64,000 nt of DNA from an uncultured Roseibium sp. (GCF_947499295.1 NZ_CANMNP010000001.1:1-64000), one strand, 5' to 3'. Positions 44,542 through 54,770 are shown, counted from the first letter of the stretch. Notes: generated by a model from the letters alone, not told the origin. Program-made: numbers and translations.

Positions 44542-45254
44542 TGGGTGGCCCGAAGCAACTGCGCGGCCTCATCGTCGCCGTCCTGATCGTGGTCGCTGGC
44601 ATCGCCGTTTTCTACGCCGTATTCGGTGATCCGACGGACCCGGCCAACGCCAACTTCGATGACAGGGGCCCGCGTGTCGTGGCCTTGTCGGCACTGGCGT
44701 TTGTTTTCATCGCCAGCTTCATTTTCGGCCAACCGAAGGTGCGGGAAATCATCCAAGGAACACTGTTCTGGGGCGGTCTTTGCGCTCTTCTTGTGATCGG
44801 CTACACCTTTCGTACAGATCTTGTGCAGGCAGGCTACCGGGTGCTGGGGGCATTGTCGCCGGGTCTTGCCGTCAGCCAACCTGATGGATCTCTCTTGATT
44901 GTGCGTGATGCCGGGGGCCATTTTGTCCTTGATGGCCGTGTCAACGGTACACGGACCAGTTTCCTGCTGGATACTGGCGCCAGCGCAGTTGTTCTGAGCT
45001 ATCAGGACGCCCTCCGCGCAGGCTTTGAGGATCGGGATCTTTCATTCACAGTCCCGGTTTCAACAGCCAATGGAAGAACTCTGGTCGCGCCCGTGCGGAT
45101 AGAAAGCCTGACTATCGGCGATCATACCTTGCGCAATGTTCGTGCGTTCGTAGGAAGACAAGGCAATCTTGAAGCAAGCCTTTTTGGAATGACGGCACTG
45201 GACCGATTGAGAAGCTGGCGGATCGAAGGCGACCGTCTGATCATGACCCCTTGA
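44541..45254 (+). CDS. Retropepsin-like aspartic protease (TIGR02281-type)
   Basis: A 237-residue protein. Three hydrophobic segments lie at about residues 5-25, 45-62 and 70-90, and anchor it to the membrane. The C-terminal retropepsin domain contains the catalytic 'FLLDTGASAVVLS' (Asp in DTG) and 'RNVRAFVGRQGNLEASLFGM'. Proteins of this kind form an aspartic protease dimer at the membrane in alphaproteobacteria. The target is unknown. It starts within the stop codon of the DUF1289 gene. Confidence 0.88.
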   Translation: MGGPKQLRGLIVAVLIVVAGIAVFYAVFGDPTDPANANFDDRGPRVVALSALAFVFIASFIFGQPKVREIIQGTLFWGGLCALLVIGYTFRTDLVQAGYRVLGALSPGLAVSQPDGSLLIVRDAGGHFVLDGRVNGTRTSFLLDTGASAVVLSYQDALRAGFEDRDLSFTVPVSTANGRTLVAPVRIESLTIGDHTLRNVRAFVGRQGNLEASLFGMTALDRLRSWRIEGDRLIMTP

Positions 45255-45267
45255 ACTTGCAGCAACG

Positions 45268-46269
45268 CTATTCGGCAGCCTCAACGTCATAGTCCGTCGG
45301 GCTGACGGCAGCGAGTGCCTTCTCGACAACGTCGAGCCCTGCCCCCGGCTTGATCGCCTCGACCGTCAGAATGCGCCGCCAGGACCGCGCGCCAGGCCGT
45401 CCGTGAAAGAGCCCCAACATGTGGCGGGTCATGCGCGCGAGTTTGACGCCCTTGCCGAGCTGGTCTTCAAGATAGGTCATATGCGCCCGCACAGCATCCC
45501 AGGGTGAGACATCACCCTCCCGGCTGCCATAGAGCCTGCGGTCGACTTCGCCGAGGAGCTGAGGCGTATGATAGGCAGCGCGCCCGAACATCACGCCATC
45601 AAGATCTTCCAGAAAGGGCTCTGCCTGATCGAGCGATTGCAATCCGCCGTTCAAGCCGATGAACCTGTCCGGCATGCGCTCTTTCAATCGGATAACGCGG
45701 TCATAGTCGAGCGGCGGAATGTCCCGGTTTTCCTTGGGACTGAGGCCTTGAAGCCATGCCTTTCGGGCGTGCACCCAGAGTGCATCCGCACCGGCCGCAA
45801 AGACTTTGTCGGCCATGTCATCAAGCGCGCTCTCAGTGTCCTGTTCATCAACACCCAGCCGGCACTTGACGGTCACCGGAATATCGACCGCATCTTTCAT
45901 CGCCGACACGCAACTGGCGACAAGATCCGGCTCCTGCATCAAGCAGGCGCCGAAGCGGCCGGACTGTACCCGGTCGGATGGACAACCGACATTGATATTG
46001 ACTTCGTCATACCCGAAGTCGGCAACAATTTTCGACGCCTTTGCCATTTCATCCGGATCGGATCCGCCCAGTTGGCAGGCAATTGGGTGTTCAATCTCGG
46101 TGAACCCAATCAGGTGTTCCCGATCCCCGTGGATCACCGCACCCGTCGTCACCATTTCGGTATAGAGCAAGCCACGCGCCGTCAGCTGCCGGTGAAACGC
46201 ACGGCAGTGCCGGTCCGTCCATTCCATCATCGGCGCAACAGCAAACTTATGCTCTTGATATTTCGTCAT
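45268..46269 (-). CDS. dusA: tRNA-dihydrouridine(20/20a) synthase DusA
   Basis: A 333-residue FMN-dependent enzyme that reduces uridine to dihydrouridine in the tRNA D-loop. Diagnostic motifs are 'VAPMMEWTDRHCRAFHRQL', 'QLGGSDPDEMAKASKIV', 'GCPSDRVQSGRFGACLM' (catalytic Cys), 'ALWVHARKAWLQGLSPKENR' and 'HMLGLFHGRPGARSWRR'. The length matches DusA. It is convergent with the retropepsin gene with a 13-nt gap. Confidence 0.94.
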   Translation of the reverse strand: MTKYQEHKFAVAPMMEWTDRHCRAFHRQLTARGLLYTEMVTTGAVIHGDREHLIGFTEIEHPIACQLGGSDPDEMAKASKIVADFGYDEVNINVGCPSDRVQSGRFGACLMQEPDLVASCVSAMKDAVDIPVTVKCRLGVDEQDTESALDDMADKVFAAGADALWVHARKAWLQGLSPKENRDIPPLDYDRVIRLKERMPDRFIGLNGGLQSLDQAEPFLEDLDGVMFGRAAYHTPQLLGEVDRRLYGSREGDVSPWDAVRAHMTYLEDQLGKGVKLARMTRHMLGLFHGRPGARSWRRILTVEAIKPGAGLDVVEKALAAVSPTDYDVEAAE

Positions 46270-46798
46270 TTGTTCATTTTCTTAAAGCGAATATGTACAC
46301 CTAAAGTTGGACAAAACTGCGCACGTTTACCCCTCTTTGGATCTCTCTGTCCGTACAAAGTGTAAACGCTGGATAGCAAACTTGGCCAACTTTCAAAAGC
46401 TTTCATCTGGCAATTGGCAGGCCATAGTTCGTCGCAATGGTGTCTATAATTCAGATGCATATCGACGACGCAAATATGCCGAACGGTGAGCCTTAGACAC
46501 TAAGTGTCGCATCGACCGCGGCGAAAGCGTTCTTAGAAAGCATGTCCGCAATGCATCAACCTTCTCAGAACTTACACCTAGTCGTCCCAAGTATCCAAAT
46601 ATGGAGCATGCAATTTGGGTAATGACGAGTATGATTACCACGGCATCTCATTGAAGTTAAAGACATCCTTGGAAACAAATCCTTGCCTAAACGCAAGCCC
46701 CAAAACAAAAGAAACAATTCAACCTTTAATTACGTGTAAATCCTTTCTGCATAGTTTGAAGATAGCGATTTAAACGACGTATTTTCAGGTCTTCCCAT
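46270..46798. other. AT-rich gap before the FkbM gene
   Basis: This 529-nt stretch is AT-richer than its surroundings and carries no gene that I can support. The open frames at 46307-46641 overlap on opposite strands without ribosome sites. It marks the left edge of a likely acquired islet. Confidence 0.5.
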
Positions 46799-47620
46799 AT
46801 GTTGCGTAAAACAAGCTTACCGAGCCTTCTGTTTGATCGTGGGCTGAATAGTCTTGCCGAATTTATGCGCAAACGCGCAGTCCAAAAGCACCGCTTCACT
46901 CACATCTGCGTTCCAATGGACGATGTGATCGGCATGCGTCTGTTTAGTACTGGCAGTTTTGAACAGACCCAACTCGACGGTGTTCTGGACTATCTCGATG
47001 AGAACTCACCGGAAAAGGATGCCATTTTCCTCGATGTGGGTGGAAATATCGGTGTTTATTCTATTTTGCTGCGCGACTACTTCTCGAAAATCTACACGTT
47101 CGAACCCAATCCGATTACGTATGATATTCTCAAGGCCAATATTGTGTTGGCCAATGTTGCCAATGCCAAACCAGTCAACCTCGCCCTTTCCAACCAAAGT
47201 GGTGAAGTGCCATTCTATGTTCCTCAAAATGGCAATCTCGGCTGGGCCACCCTCAATGGTGATCACCATACGGTTCCCGTTGATCGAACAACGATCACTT
47301 GCATGCAGTTGGATGCATTTGTCGCAGACGAGGGCATCGACCCGCGTCGAATTGGTTTGATCAAGATCGATGTGGAAGGCCACGAGAAAAACGTCATTGA
47401 TGGAGCAGAAAAAACTCTTGTCAATTCAGGTATTCCGTTGCTGTTTGAGGTATTGAACGATGTCAGCGGAATGCAACTGATCGCAGTTTTGGAAAAGCTG
47501 GGTTACCGGCAATTCAACGTGTTCCGGCGCAGTATAAAGTTGCCATTTACTGCAACGGTCGAACGGAAGAAACTGGACCTTTCCCAAACAGCCAAATCAG
47601 CTCTCGTCCTGGCGCTCTAG
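46799..47620 (+). CDS. FkbM-family methyltransferase
   Basis: A 273-residue SAM-dependent methyltransferase: 'AIFLDVGGNIGVYSILLRDYF' (SAM motif I), 'IYTFEPNPITYDILKANIVL' (motif II), 'IDVEGHEKNVIDGAEKTL' (FkbM signature) and 'LFEVLN'. FkbM enzymes O-methylate polyketides, sugars or glycolipids. The gene sits alone between an AT-rich gap and an IS remnant, and its base use is poorer in GC than that of its neighbours, consistent with acquisition. The substrate is unknown. Confidence 0.88.
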   Translation: MLRKTSLPSLLFDRGLNSLAEFMRKRAVQKHRFTHICVPMDDVIGMRLFSTGSFEQTQLDGVLDYLDENSPEKDAIFLDVGGNIGVYSILLRDYFSKIYTFEPNPITYDILKANIVLANVANAKPVNLALSNQSGEVPFYVPQNGNLGWATLNGDHHTVPVDRTTITCMQLDAFVADEGIDPRRIGLIKIDVEGHEKNVIDGAEKTLVNSGIPLLFEVLNDVSGMQLIAVLEKLGYRQFNVFRRSIKLPFTATVERKKLDLSQTAKSALVLAL

Positions 47621-47982
47621 GTGCTTGATCCCCCCCTTGTGCCCGAACAGCGGTGCTGTGCGTTGGCTGGCAGGTGATGCGAGCATCACCGAGAGGCGAT
47701 CATCTAATCAAGGACAGGACCGGCAGCGTGCAACAGCGTATCGAAGACCTGTGTCCAGACTCCTTTCCCGAACCAATGAACAAAGCGATTGTACAAGGAT
47801 TTCTTTGGTTCAAAGACAACCGGCGCATCGATCCAGCGACCGCTCGACTTCAGGACACGAATGATCCTGCTGATCACTCGCCGATCATCAATACGTGCCT
47901 TGCCCCGCGTATCAGTCGGCAAAAGCGGCTGCAACCGTGAAATCTGCTCATCGCTGCGCCAGAATAACCCATTGGACCTCTA
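47621..47982 (-). pseudogene. IS5-family transposase remnant
   Basis: Read on the minus strand, a frame with 'LFWRSDEQISRLQPLLPTD', 'TRGKARIDDRRVISRIIRVL', 'YNRFVHWFGKGVWTQVFD' and 'GPVLD' stop matches the N-terminal part of IS5-family transposases. The frame ends at about 47704, and the expected catalytic 'MIDST...' region that should follow is broken by stops. There is no start codon and no inverted repeats are visible. It is a decayed fragment of an insertion element. Confidence 0.8.
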
Positions 47983-48317
47983 CAGACTCCTGTTCAGGAA
48001 TTTGAATCAGATTTCAACTGATTGGCATACCCACTTTAAGGATCCGAAGCCTAGCCTGTCCCCTTAACAGCAGTCCATAATACTTAACTGACATATCAAG
48101 ATAATTTATCTACCTAATAATACCATGACTGCCAATTCGATGAGTTGCAGGTACCAAGACTTACACAATGCGGAAAAATGCGATCTGAGGTCTATCAGCG
48201 ATGCAATACTTGGCCACGCCGCCACAAGCATTCCGAAACAGATGGCTAAGTTGTTTGGAATTCAAGCCATGAACCGGACCCGAAGATATAAGCAACAGGT
48301 ACCGTGTCCTTGATCCG
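47983..48317. other. Intergenic remnant region
   Basis: These 335 nt lie between the IS remnant and the DUF3179 gene. I see no gene or terminator. Confidence 0.45.
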
Positions 48318-49706
48318 TTACTCCGGCCAAAGCGCTGTACCAGGGTGGAACTGCGACCAGGCGAACCAGAAGGCCTGGTGACTGCCGAGATCGGAGCCAT
48401 CGGCGTCTTGCGCACGGATACCCCCGGCATCCAGTTTGAGACGCACGTTTTCAAAGGCGATTTCTTCTCCATTCTGAAGGGCTGCCATTGCCTTGCTGCG
48501 TTGAAAAGCAACCGGTTTGCCCGAGGCAGTCAACGCGCCGATGATGTCCTCATGAACGGGCAAGCGCGGATCGATGTCGCCGATGGGGAAGATCGGGCCA
48601 TTTGCGTCGCGGGTGTTGCGGAAATCCGGGTCACGGCCGAGGGCATAACGCTCTTTCAGCACTGTGGTCTCGGGATGCTCCTTTTTCCACCGGCCCCAGT
48701 CAGTCGTCACCACCGTTGCCTGGTCCAGTTGCAGGTTCTTTTCCGCAAGCGGGCCCGTCACCGCATGACCCAGAAATGTATCAAAGACTGAATAGGTGTT
48801 GAGGTCGTACATCACCTTGTTGGACCGGATCAGAAGACCTGAGGTGCGCAGGATCGGACGGTCAATGCCTTCCGGCATGCGGTCGGTGAAGTATGCCTGG
48901 GCCGCTCCGCACAAGGTGCAATAGGGAATGCCCAGATCACGGCCGCCGAGTGTATCGTTGACCATTTCGCGCACTTCCATGATGCGGCGAGGATAAGCGC
49001 GGGACTCGCCGTTTACCGTGACTCCGAAAACAATATCGTCGTCCTTGAGCCAGGTTGCCTCTTGAGCACTGATCACTTCCGGGTTGTCGGCCGCCGGTAT
49101 GCAGTTGCACAGCTCATCGGTTTTGTCGTGTGGCCGATTGTCAATCAGAACACCGCCCCAGGACACCATTCGCCAATCGATATCGCCCTCGATAAAGATC
49201 TTGTCCCAGCCCGGGATGACGCTTGTAAAAATCTCGCGCTTGACCTCCAGATACCCGGGAGGTGCGGGAATGTGCCAGGCAATGAGATGATCCGTCAGGA
49301 CACCCCAGGCGTTTTGTCGGCGCAGATCCTTGCCCAAAAGATCCGAGGCCGCCGTTGAGAGAGCCACATTCAGCTGAGGCGATGTTATGAAACGCATCAG
49401 ATCGCCAATGATCCAGGCAATGCGCGGGTCCTTCGACGCTGCGATTTCCGACAAGGCAACCACCTGGTCCCTGCCCCAGGCTGATTGTGTGACACTGTCG
49501 ACGAACGCCGATCGGATTGCTTTTTGAAGCTCTTCTGAAAGCGGGCCATCCGGCACCGCCGGGCGTTCGCCATAGGTCTCGATCACATAGTCCGGCAGCT
49601 TGCCGGCGTCTTGTGCCCGCAAGTCTTCCATACAAAAGAGACACACCAGCACCGCCATGAAGGCTGCGAGTTTCAAACGGGACCGAAAGCTGATCGCCAC
49701 TGCCAT
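48318..49706 (-). CDS. DUF3179 domain secreted protein
   Basis: A 462-residue protein with a signal peptide (cleavage near LRA-QD). DUF3179 features are 'DDDIVFGVTVNGESRAYPRRIMEVREMVNDTLGG', 'IPYCTLCGAAQAY' (C-x2-C), 'RTSGLLIRSNKVMYDLNTYSVFDTFLGHAVTGPLAEKNLQL' and a C-terminal 'HQAFWFAWSQFHPGT'. The Cys pair and acidic sites suggest metal or redox binding, but the function is unknown. The N-terminal 200 residues are a helical region. Confidence 0.87.
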   Translation of the reverse strand: MAVAISFRSRLKLAAFMAVLVCLFCMEDLRAQDAGKLPDYVIETYGERPAVPDGPLSEELQKAIRSAFVDSVTQSAWGRDQVVALSEIAASKDPRIAWIIGDLMRFITSPQLNVALSTAASDLLGKDLRRQNAWGVLTDHLIAWHIPAPPGYLEVKREIFTSVIPGWDKIFIEGDIDWRMVSWGGVLIDNRPHDKTDELCNCIPAADNPEVISAQEATWLKDDDIVFGVTVNGESRAYPRRIMEVREMVNDTLGGRDLGIPYCTLCGAAQAYFTDRMPEGIDRPILRTSGLLIRSNKVMYDLNTYSVFDTFLGHAVTGPLAEKNLQLDQATVVTTDWGRWKKEHPETTVLKERYALGRDPDFRNTRDANGPIFPIGDIDPRLPVHEDIIGALTASGKPVAFQRSKAMAALQNGEEIAFENVRLKLDAGGIRAQDADGSDLGSHQAFWFAWSQFHPGTALWPE

Positions 49707-49939
49707 TCTGTCGCCTTTCCCAAGTTACCCACGCCTACAGCGCAACCGCATGCGATGGGTCGTTCAACTCTTGAAGCACGGTAGAGCTCTGTTGCAGTGA
49801 CCTGCCAATCACAAACACATTAGGGAGCTGTGAGCTTCAACCGTTCGTCAGGCCTTGTGCTTGACTTCGTTGGAGTTTCAGCGGCCTGATCAAACCGAAG
49901 TGATTGGTGGCTGAAGATTCTTGCGGCTATTCAGTTTCC

Positions 49940-50320
49940 ATGCGCACGGCCCTTCTGATCGCTTTACTGACAGTGCTTGTGTTGCCCGCTGGTGCTGGGG
50001 AACACGGAAGCTTTTTCGGGACCTGGGGAACTGCAAAACAATGCGCGCGTGTGCCGCTAAAGCCTGGTGGAACCGTGCTCTCAGAGCCCTTTGAGATCGG
50101 ACCTGAGTGGCTCAGGCAGGGCCAGTTGTGGTGCATGCTCAGCTGGGGGCCGGTTGAAAGGCGTGAAAATGGGCTCTTTTCAGCTGCCCATGCGCGTTGC
50201 GGAGAAGACAGCGTTCGACAATATTTTCTGGGCGTGAAACTGGATAAGGGCGAACTCACACTCCGGTGGGATTTTCCGGTCAAAAATGGTCCATTGAACC
50301 GCTGCCCGGCGCCAAATTAG
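49940..50320 (+). CDS. Small secreted protein of unknown function
   Basis: A 126-residue protein with a signal peptide (cleavage near AGA-GE) and four Cys in the mature part ('KQCARV', 'LWCMLSWGP', 'HARCGED', 'NRCPAPN'), suggesting two disulfides in the periplasm. The ATG at 49940 is chosen for its signal peptide. The longer frame from 49904 is less likely. I do not recognise a family. Confidence 0.7.
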   Translation: MRTALLIALLTVLVLPAGAGEHGSFFGTWGTAKQCARVPLKPGGTVLSEPFEIGPEWLRQGQLWCMLSWGPVERRENGLFSAAHARCGEDSVRQYFLGVKLDKGELTLRWDFPVKNGPLNRCPAPN

Positions 50321-50457
50321 ACAGGGTCTTTTCGCTAAGAGAAACGATGACTTGGCGAGCTCACCGCAGGCAGGCTTTCGTTGCGGGACCGGAACTCATA
50401 TCAATCAAAGACAGGAGGAACGTCATACGTTCCCCTGGCAACAATTCGAAACACCAA

Positions 50458-51051
50458 CTAATCCGTTAAACGCTCCAATGTGATTGAGTTTTCTACACGC
50501 AACCTGATGTCTTTCCTGATACTTTCAGAAATCACATCGCAATCTTCGACGCCTCTGCCATATGAGATGACGACTTCTGCGTTTCCATCATCTGACGTTA
50601 TCAAGTGTTGTGTCAGCAGGAACGGTAGCCGGAGGTCAAAGCCATTGTCTTTGACAAAATTCGCTTCCGGATTGTCAGCCAATGCCGCTTCCGCTTCTGC
50701 GGGAACGCACTGCTCCCTGATTGAAACTGCAACACCATCCATCTTCACCTGATCGAGATGCCCGTAGTCCAGGATGCCGGTTGGCTCCTCGAGCGTTTCA
50801 GCGTGGATCAGGACAATGTCCGAACCCTTTGAAAAGGCTGCAAAGGAAACCTTGAACATCCGTCCATTGCTCTCCTGGCGATGATGTAATTCCCCAAGCG
50901 GTTCAAAGCTTTCGATGATGCTGACCCGATAGGCTGCCTGATGTGTCGTCGTTACGGTATTGGAGTTGCGATCAATATAGTCGTGGAATGCAGCACTTGG
51001 CTGGGTTGAGAAGAAAAAGACGGCAAGGAGTGTCATCCCTCTTGGCAGCAT
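50458..51051 (-). CDS. Secreted protein of unknown function
   Basis: A 197-residue protein with a short signal peptide (cleavage near SAA-FH) and no recognised domain. Most of it is a soluble acidic beta-rich region with two Cys ('REQCVPAE', 'VEDCDVIS'). ATG 51051 has 'ggaga' 6 nt upstream. It precedes the stand-alone condensation-fold gene on the other side, 115 nt away, but the two are not obviously linked. Confidence 0.7.
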   Translation of the reverse strand: MLPRGMTLLAVFFFSTQPSAAFHDYIDRNSNTVTTTHQAAYRVSIIESFEPLGELHHRQESNGRMFKVSFAAFSKGSDIVLIHAETLEEPTGILDYGHLDQVKMDGVAVSIREQCVPAEAEAALADNPEANFVKDNGFDLRLPFLLTQHLITSDDGNAEVVISYGRGVEDCDVISESIRKDIRLRVENSITLERLTD

Positions 51052-51165
51052 GATTGTTCTCCGATTGCGACTGGGCTTATCATGACAGACAGATCTATTT
51101 CCTTGGCCTCACCTCTTGCAGCAACGATGTCCTCAAAGGCACCGAAGAATAGTCTACCAAGCGTC

Positions 51166-52425
51166 TCAGGCTGCGAGCGCTTCCAGAACTTTGACGTAGC
51201 TGTTAGCAAAGGCATGTGCAGTTTCACGCGTCTGCAAAGGTTCCGAGTAGCCGAAGGACAAACATACCCCGGCTGCCGTCGAGACAATGGCAACCAGCAC
51301 TGGATGAATGCCATGGTTCTGCGATGGCATTAGAAGAAGCTCGGAATAGCCCACCGCACGACTGGAAAGCTGTTCAAGGTCGCCCACATCGGTGACGCAA
51401 ATCCCGCCAACAAAGGCATTGTTTGCTGCCGACATCTGGTCGACCGTTGCCAGAGTGACGGCAAGAGGCACTTCTGCATCCATCAACAGGGACGGTAGAC
51501 GATGCTCCTTGAACTGGGTCTGCAGTGCACGAGCAATCTCAAGTGTATCTGCTTCACGATATTCCGGTCCCAGGAGCAGATTGATACCGGCTACATATTC
51601 CCCGACTGCATCATGCGAAATGGCCGGGAGGCAATCGTCGCGAACGTCCGTTGGGGCAACGATGCCGGTCCAACCCGTCCCCCCTGGCAAAACCGACGCC
51701 GCCTTGACTGCAGCTGCGCCAAAAGCCGAAGCAAGATGCAACCCGTTTTGTTTCAAGCGGGCATGAAGTGCACCCAAGGTCCTAGGTTCCAGGACACGTA
51801 AAAAGCCATGCGGTATGCGTCGACTGCTGACGGCGGGCTGGTTGACGGGCCAATTGGTTTCTTTCGGCCAGGACGAGAGTATGGACCGATCCCCGGAAAA
51901 ACCTCTCGCGGCCAGTCCTTTCTCCACGGGCGCAGTCATCGGCAACGTTGCCGATTGCCAGGTTTCCGGTTCGTTCAGCAAACGGTCAAGGTCATTGAGA
52001 ATGACCAATGCCGAGCGTCCGTCGATCCCCCCGTGATTGGTCACCAGAGCAATCCAGGTAACCTCATCGCTTTGACCGGTCACCAGATAGGCACGCCAGG
52101 AAACGGTTGAAATGTCCAGGACCGGTTTGGCAATTTCGGAGTAGAACGCTTCGACGTCAAACGCTTCTCCTGCGGTGTGGCCCGCGATTTCAATTTGTTC
52201 AAATGGAACATCCACAACCCAGTCGCGGGAAACTTGCCCCTCTATTCGAGCACGCATCATGGGGTGACGGTTGTGGATCCGTTTCAGCGCCGATCGAAGC
52301 TCCGAAACTGTTGGAGAGACGTCAAACTTCGCCATCGTTACCAGCTGTATTCCGCCATTGCCTCGACGTATCAGTTCAGAAAATAGCGTTTCTTGAGGTC
52401 CGAGGGATCGTTTCAATGGATACAC
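51166..52425 (-). CDS. Stand-alone condensation-fold acyltransferase-like protein
   Basis: A 419-residue protein of the condensation/alcohol-acyltransferase (CoA-dependent acyltransferase) fold. Features are 'LRSALKRIHNRHPMMRARIEG' at the N-terminus, and the active-site motif 'VTNHGGIDGRSALVILND', which is the HHxxxDG motif with Asn in place of the first His and the catalytic second His kept. 'AFGAAAVKAA' and 'TDVRDDCL' follow. It resembles PapA5-type or WES-like acyltransferases and free-standing condensation domains. There are no carrier-protein or adenylation genes nearby. The GTG start at 52425 is uncertain. Confidence 0.7.
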   Translation of the reverse strand: MYPLKRSLGPQETLFSELIRRGNGGIQLVTMAKFDVSPTVSELRSALKRIHNRHPMMRARIEGQVSRDWVVDVPFEQIEIAGHTAGEAFDVEAFYSEIAKPVLDISTVSWRAYLVTGQSDEVTWIALVTNHGGIDGRSALVILNDLDRLLNEPETWQSATLPMTAPVEKGLAARGFSGDRSILSSWPKETNWPVNQPAVSSRRIPHGFLRVLEPRTLGALHARLKQNGLHLASAFGAAAVKAASVLPGGTGWTGIVAPTDVRDDCLPAISHDAVGEYVAGINLLLGPEYREADTLEIARALQTQFKEHRLPSLLMDAEVPLAVTLATVDQMSAANNAFVGGICVTDVGDLEQLSSRAVGYSELLLMPSQNHGIHPVLVAIVSTAAGVCLSFGYSEPLQTRETAHAFANSYVKVLEALAA

Positions 52426-52637
52426 CTAGTGTTGCTGGTCTCCACTGAAAGTTAGGTTGTGCTGACCGTTTTCACAATATCACAGCCAGGTTCATTGCAC
52501 GCATGCAGGCCTTCACCAAACGCTCAAGTGGATTTGGCAAGTGGCAGAATTAAAGTCTAGCCTGATGCGCGTTTTTTCAGTCCTGGAACATCTGATGTGA
52601 CAGAACCCGCTCCCCTAGGAGCGAGTTCTGAAGAAGG

Positions 52638-54329
52638 TCAGACGATCGCAAAATCGTCAGGTTGCAGAACAGTGCCGTCGGCAAAGACGAACTGCTCGAG
52701 ATCCGCGCCTGCGTCATTGATGGTGATTTCGCCGGGGCTGCTGTCCCATGACAGGACCATGTTGTTGTCGCTGTCACGCGAAGCTTCGATGTCGGAGCGG
52801 TTGAGATCTTTGAAGACCAGCTTGTCCGCGCCATTTCCCGCCATTTCGATGATCTCCATTTTTCCGCCCTTGGATGTGACGACATATGTGTCGTTTCCTG
52901 AACCACCCATAAGCTTTTGCAAGCCCCCTGAGGACGCTCCAGGCTCCAATGTGTCGTTGCCCGAGCCACCGTTGAGCGTGTCGTTTCCGGCATTGCCCTT
53001 GAGAATATCGTTGCCGCCGCCACCATTCAGGAAATAAGCAACCTTGGCATCATCCCCGACAACGCGGTCATCCTAGTCTGCGCCCTGAAATCTCTCAAAT
53101 CCGTATTTGGAGAGCGCTGCGGTGTTGAATTTCGATCCGGTCTCCACAACAAGCGTGTCAATTCCAGCACCACCAATGTCTTTCGGCGCGCCATTGTCCC
53201 AGAACTTGTCACCGCTGCCATAGTAGATGATGTCATTTCCGGCACCACCGGCAACATCGTCACGGCCTGCACCACCCCTAATGTAGTCATTGCCCGAATT
53301 TCCGCGAAGTATGTCTTCTCCAGCACCACCGACAAGCCGATAGTCGACATCACTCTCGTTGCCGATGACGCGATCATTCTTCTCTGCGCCAACGAACCTT
53401 TCAAAACCATACCAGGACAGGCCCGAAGTGTTGAAGACCGAGCCCTTGTTGATGATCAGCGTGTCGATGCCTGTGCCGCCGATGTCCTTTGGAACGCCAT
53501 TCGTCCAAAAGTCGTCGCCGTTTGAATAGTAGATCGTGTCGTTGCCGTTGGTTCCGACCGGCGGAGGAGTTGTGCCACCGCCTTCAGAGCCATCCTTTAC
53601 GTCCAGTTTGACGTTCTTGCCCGAAACCGAGACCGTTTTTTCAATTGTTCCATCAATGCCGGTACCGGTAAATTTGGCCGTGTAGGAACCATCTGCCAGC
53701 GCAATACTGTATCCGCCGCCGGGATCAGTCGCTCGCGAGGCAACAGTCGCGCCAGAGGAATTGACGATCGTGACTGTAACGGAACCGAGCCCCTCACCCA
53801 GATCGTAGGACTTGTCGCTGTCAGCGTCGTCAAAGACAACGCCCGTCACGTAGTTTTTCTGAGTCCCTGCAAAGTTTTGCGTGGCGTAGCTTGTAGAATG
53901 GTCTGGCGAGTTCGGGTGGCCACCAATGGCATCACCAACGCCCAGCACTGAATAATTCGCGCTGAGAATGTTGGCTCTGTGGCCGGATGAATTCATCCAG
54001 CCTTCATGCATGTCTTCAATGATCTTCTGAGGCACATACTCGCCGGATATCGGCTTGGACTGGTTAAAGGGGTTATAGGCGATGTTTTCGCCCATTGGGT
54101 ACTCCGTCCAACCCTCTGCCTTCATTCTGTCCCAGGGCTCTGACCCGCCAGCGCCCGTATGATCCAGAACGCGGCCAGATGCCATCCAGTCGGAGTGTTT
54201 TTGCGCTGCCGAATTGAGCTGTGCTTCGGATGCAAGTGGCTCGAGGCCAGCTGCCAGTCGTTCCTTGTTCACGAGTTCCAAAATAAGCTGTTCGCTTGAA
54301 CTCAATTTGTTCACCGGATTGTCGGCCAT
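52638..54329 (-). pseudogene. CAP-domain/RTX secreted protein with one in-frame TAG
   Basis: A continuous frame from ATG 54329 to a stop at 52638 would give 563 residues, but codon 419 is TAG (53073-53075). Residues 12-150 are a CAP (SCP/PR-1) domain with His57, Glu81, Glu109 and His117. An SdrD-B-like Ca-binding domain follows (about 160-245), then RTX repeats (GGAGNDIIYY, GGAGEDILRG). Two copies of about 60 residues repeat at an offset of 102. The first has 'AEKNDRV' where the second has 'AD-stop-DDRV', so a single AAG-to-TAG change explains the break. The tail (52638-53072) still codes RTX repeats and a C-terminus fit for type I secretion. No signal peptide is seen. Confidence 0.82.
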
Positions 54330-54770
54330 GATCTACCCTTTCCCATTTCACATAACGGGCCGCAGGCTCATGGCGAAATCTGGCAAAAGAACCGCAGGAT
54401 TACGGAAGCTTTGGGCAATGCTGTGTCAGAAAAAAAATCTCGCTCAGCGTGTACCTTGTGTTGTCAACCAAGGCTTGGGAGTGAGTTGGATTGACTGGCA
54501 GAGTTCTGCCTTTCAAAGATGTCCCGCTTTCGACAGTCAGATAAAAATATAACATGAAAACCGTTCAAACCAGCAATGAGATAAAACAGGTTGCATGGAT
54601 CAAAGAAGTTCGATTTTTCTACTAATTCCCAATTATTTACAGGTTTCCTGCTGAATAGAAACAGGTCCGCTGTCTTCTCTGCTTATGATGAACAGACGCT
54701 TCAGGTGCAAAGTGGCCTTGTTGAGGTTCGTTGGGGGTGATTAGTTGCCTACTCAGTCTGAGGACAGCCC
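54330..54770. other. Intergenic region between CAP/RTX and EamA genes
   Basis: A 441-nt AT-rich region with no gene that I can support. It should hold the promoters of both divergent genes. Confidence 0.5.

Noticed and set aside
46307-46641. Overlapping short frames on both strands
   Set aside because: They lie in an AT-rich gap, lack start signals and resemble no protein.
47625-47940. Plus-strand frames across the IS remnant
   Set aside because: The minus strand reads as IS5-type transposase with conserved motifs, so these are shadows.
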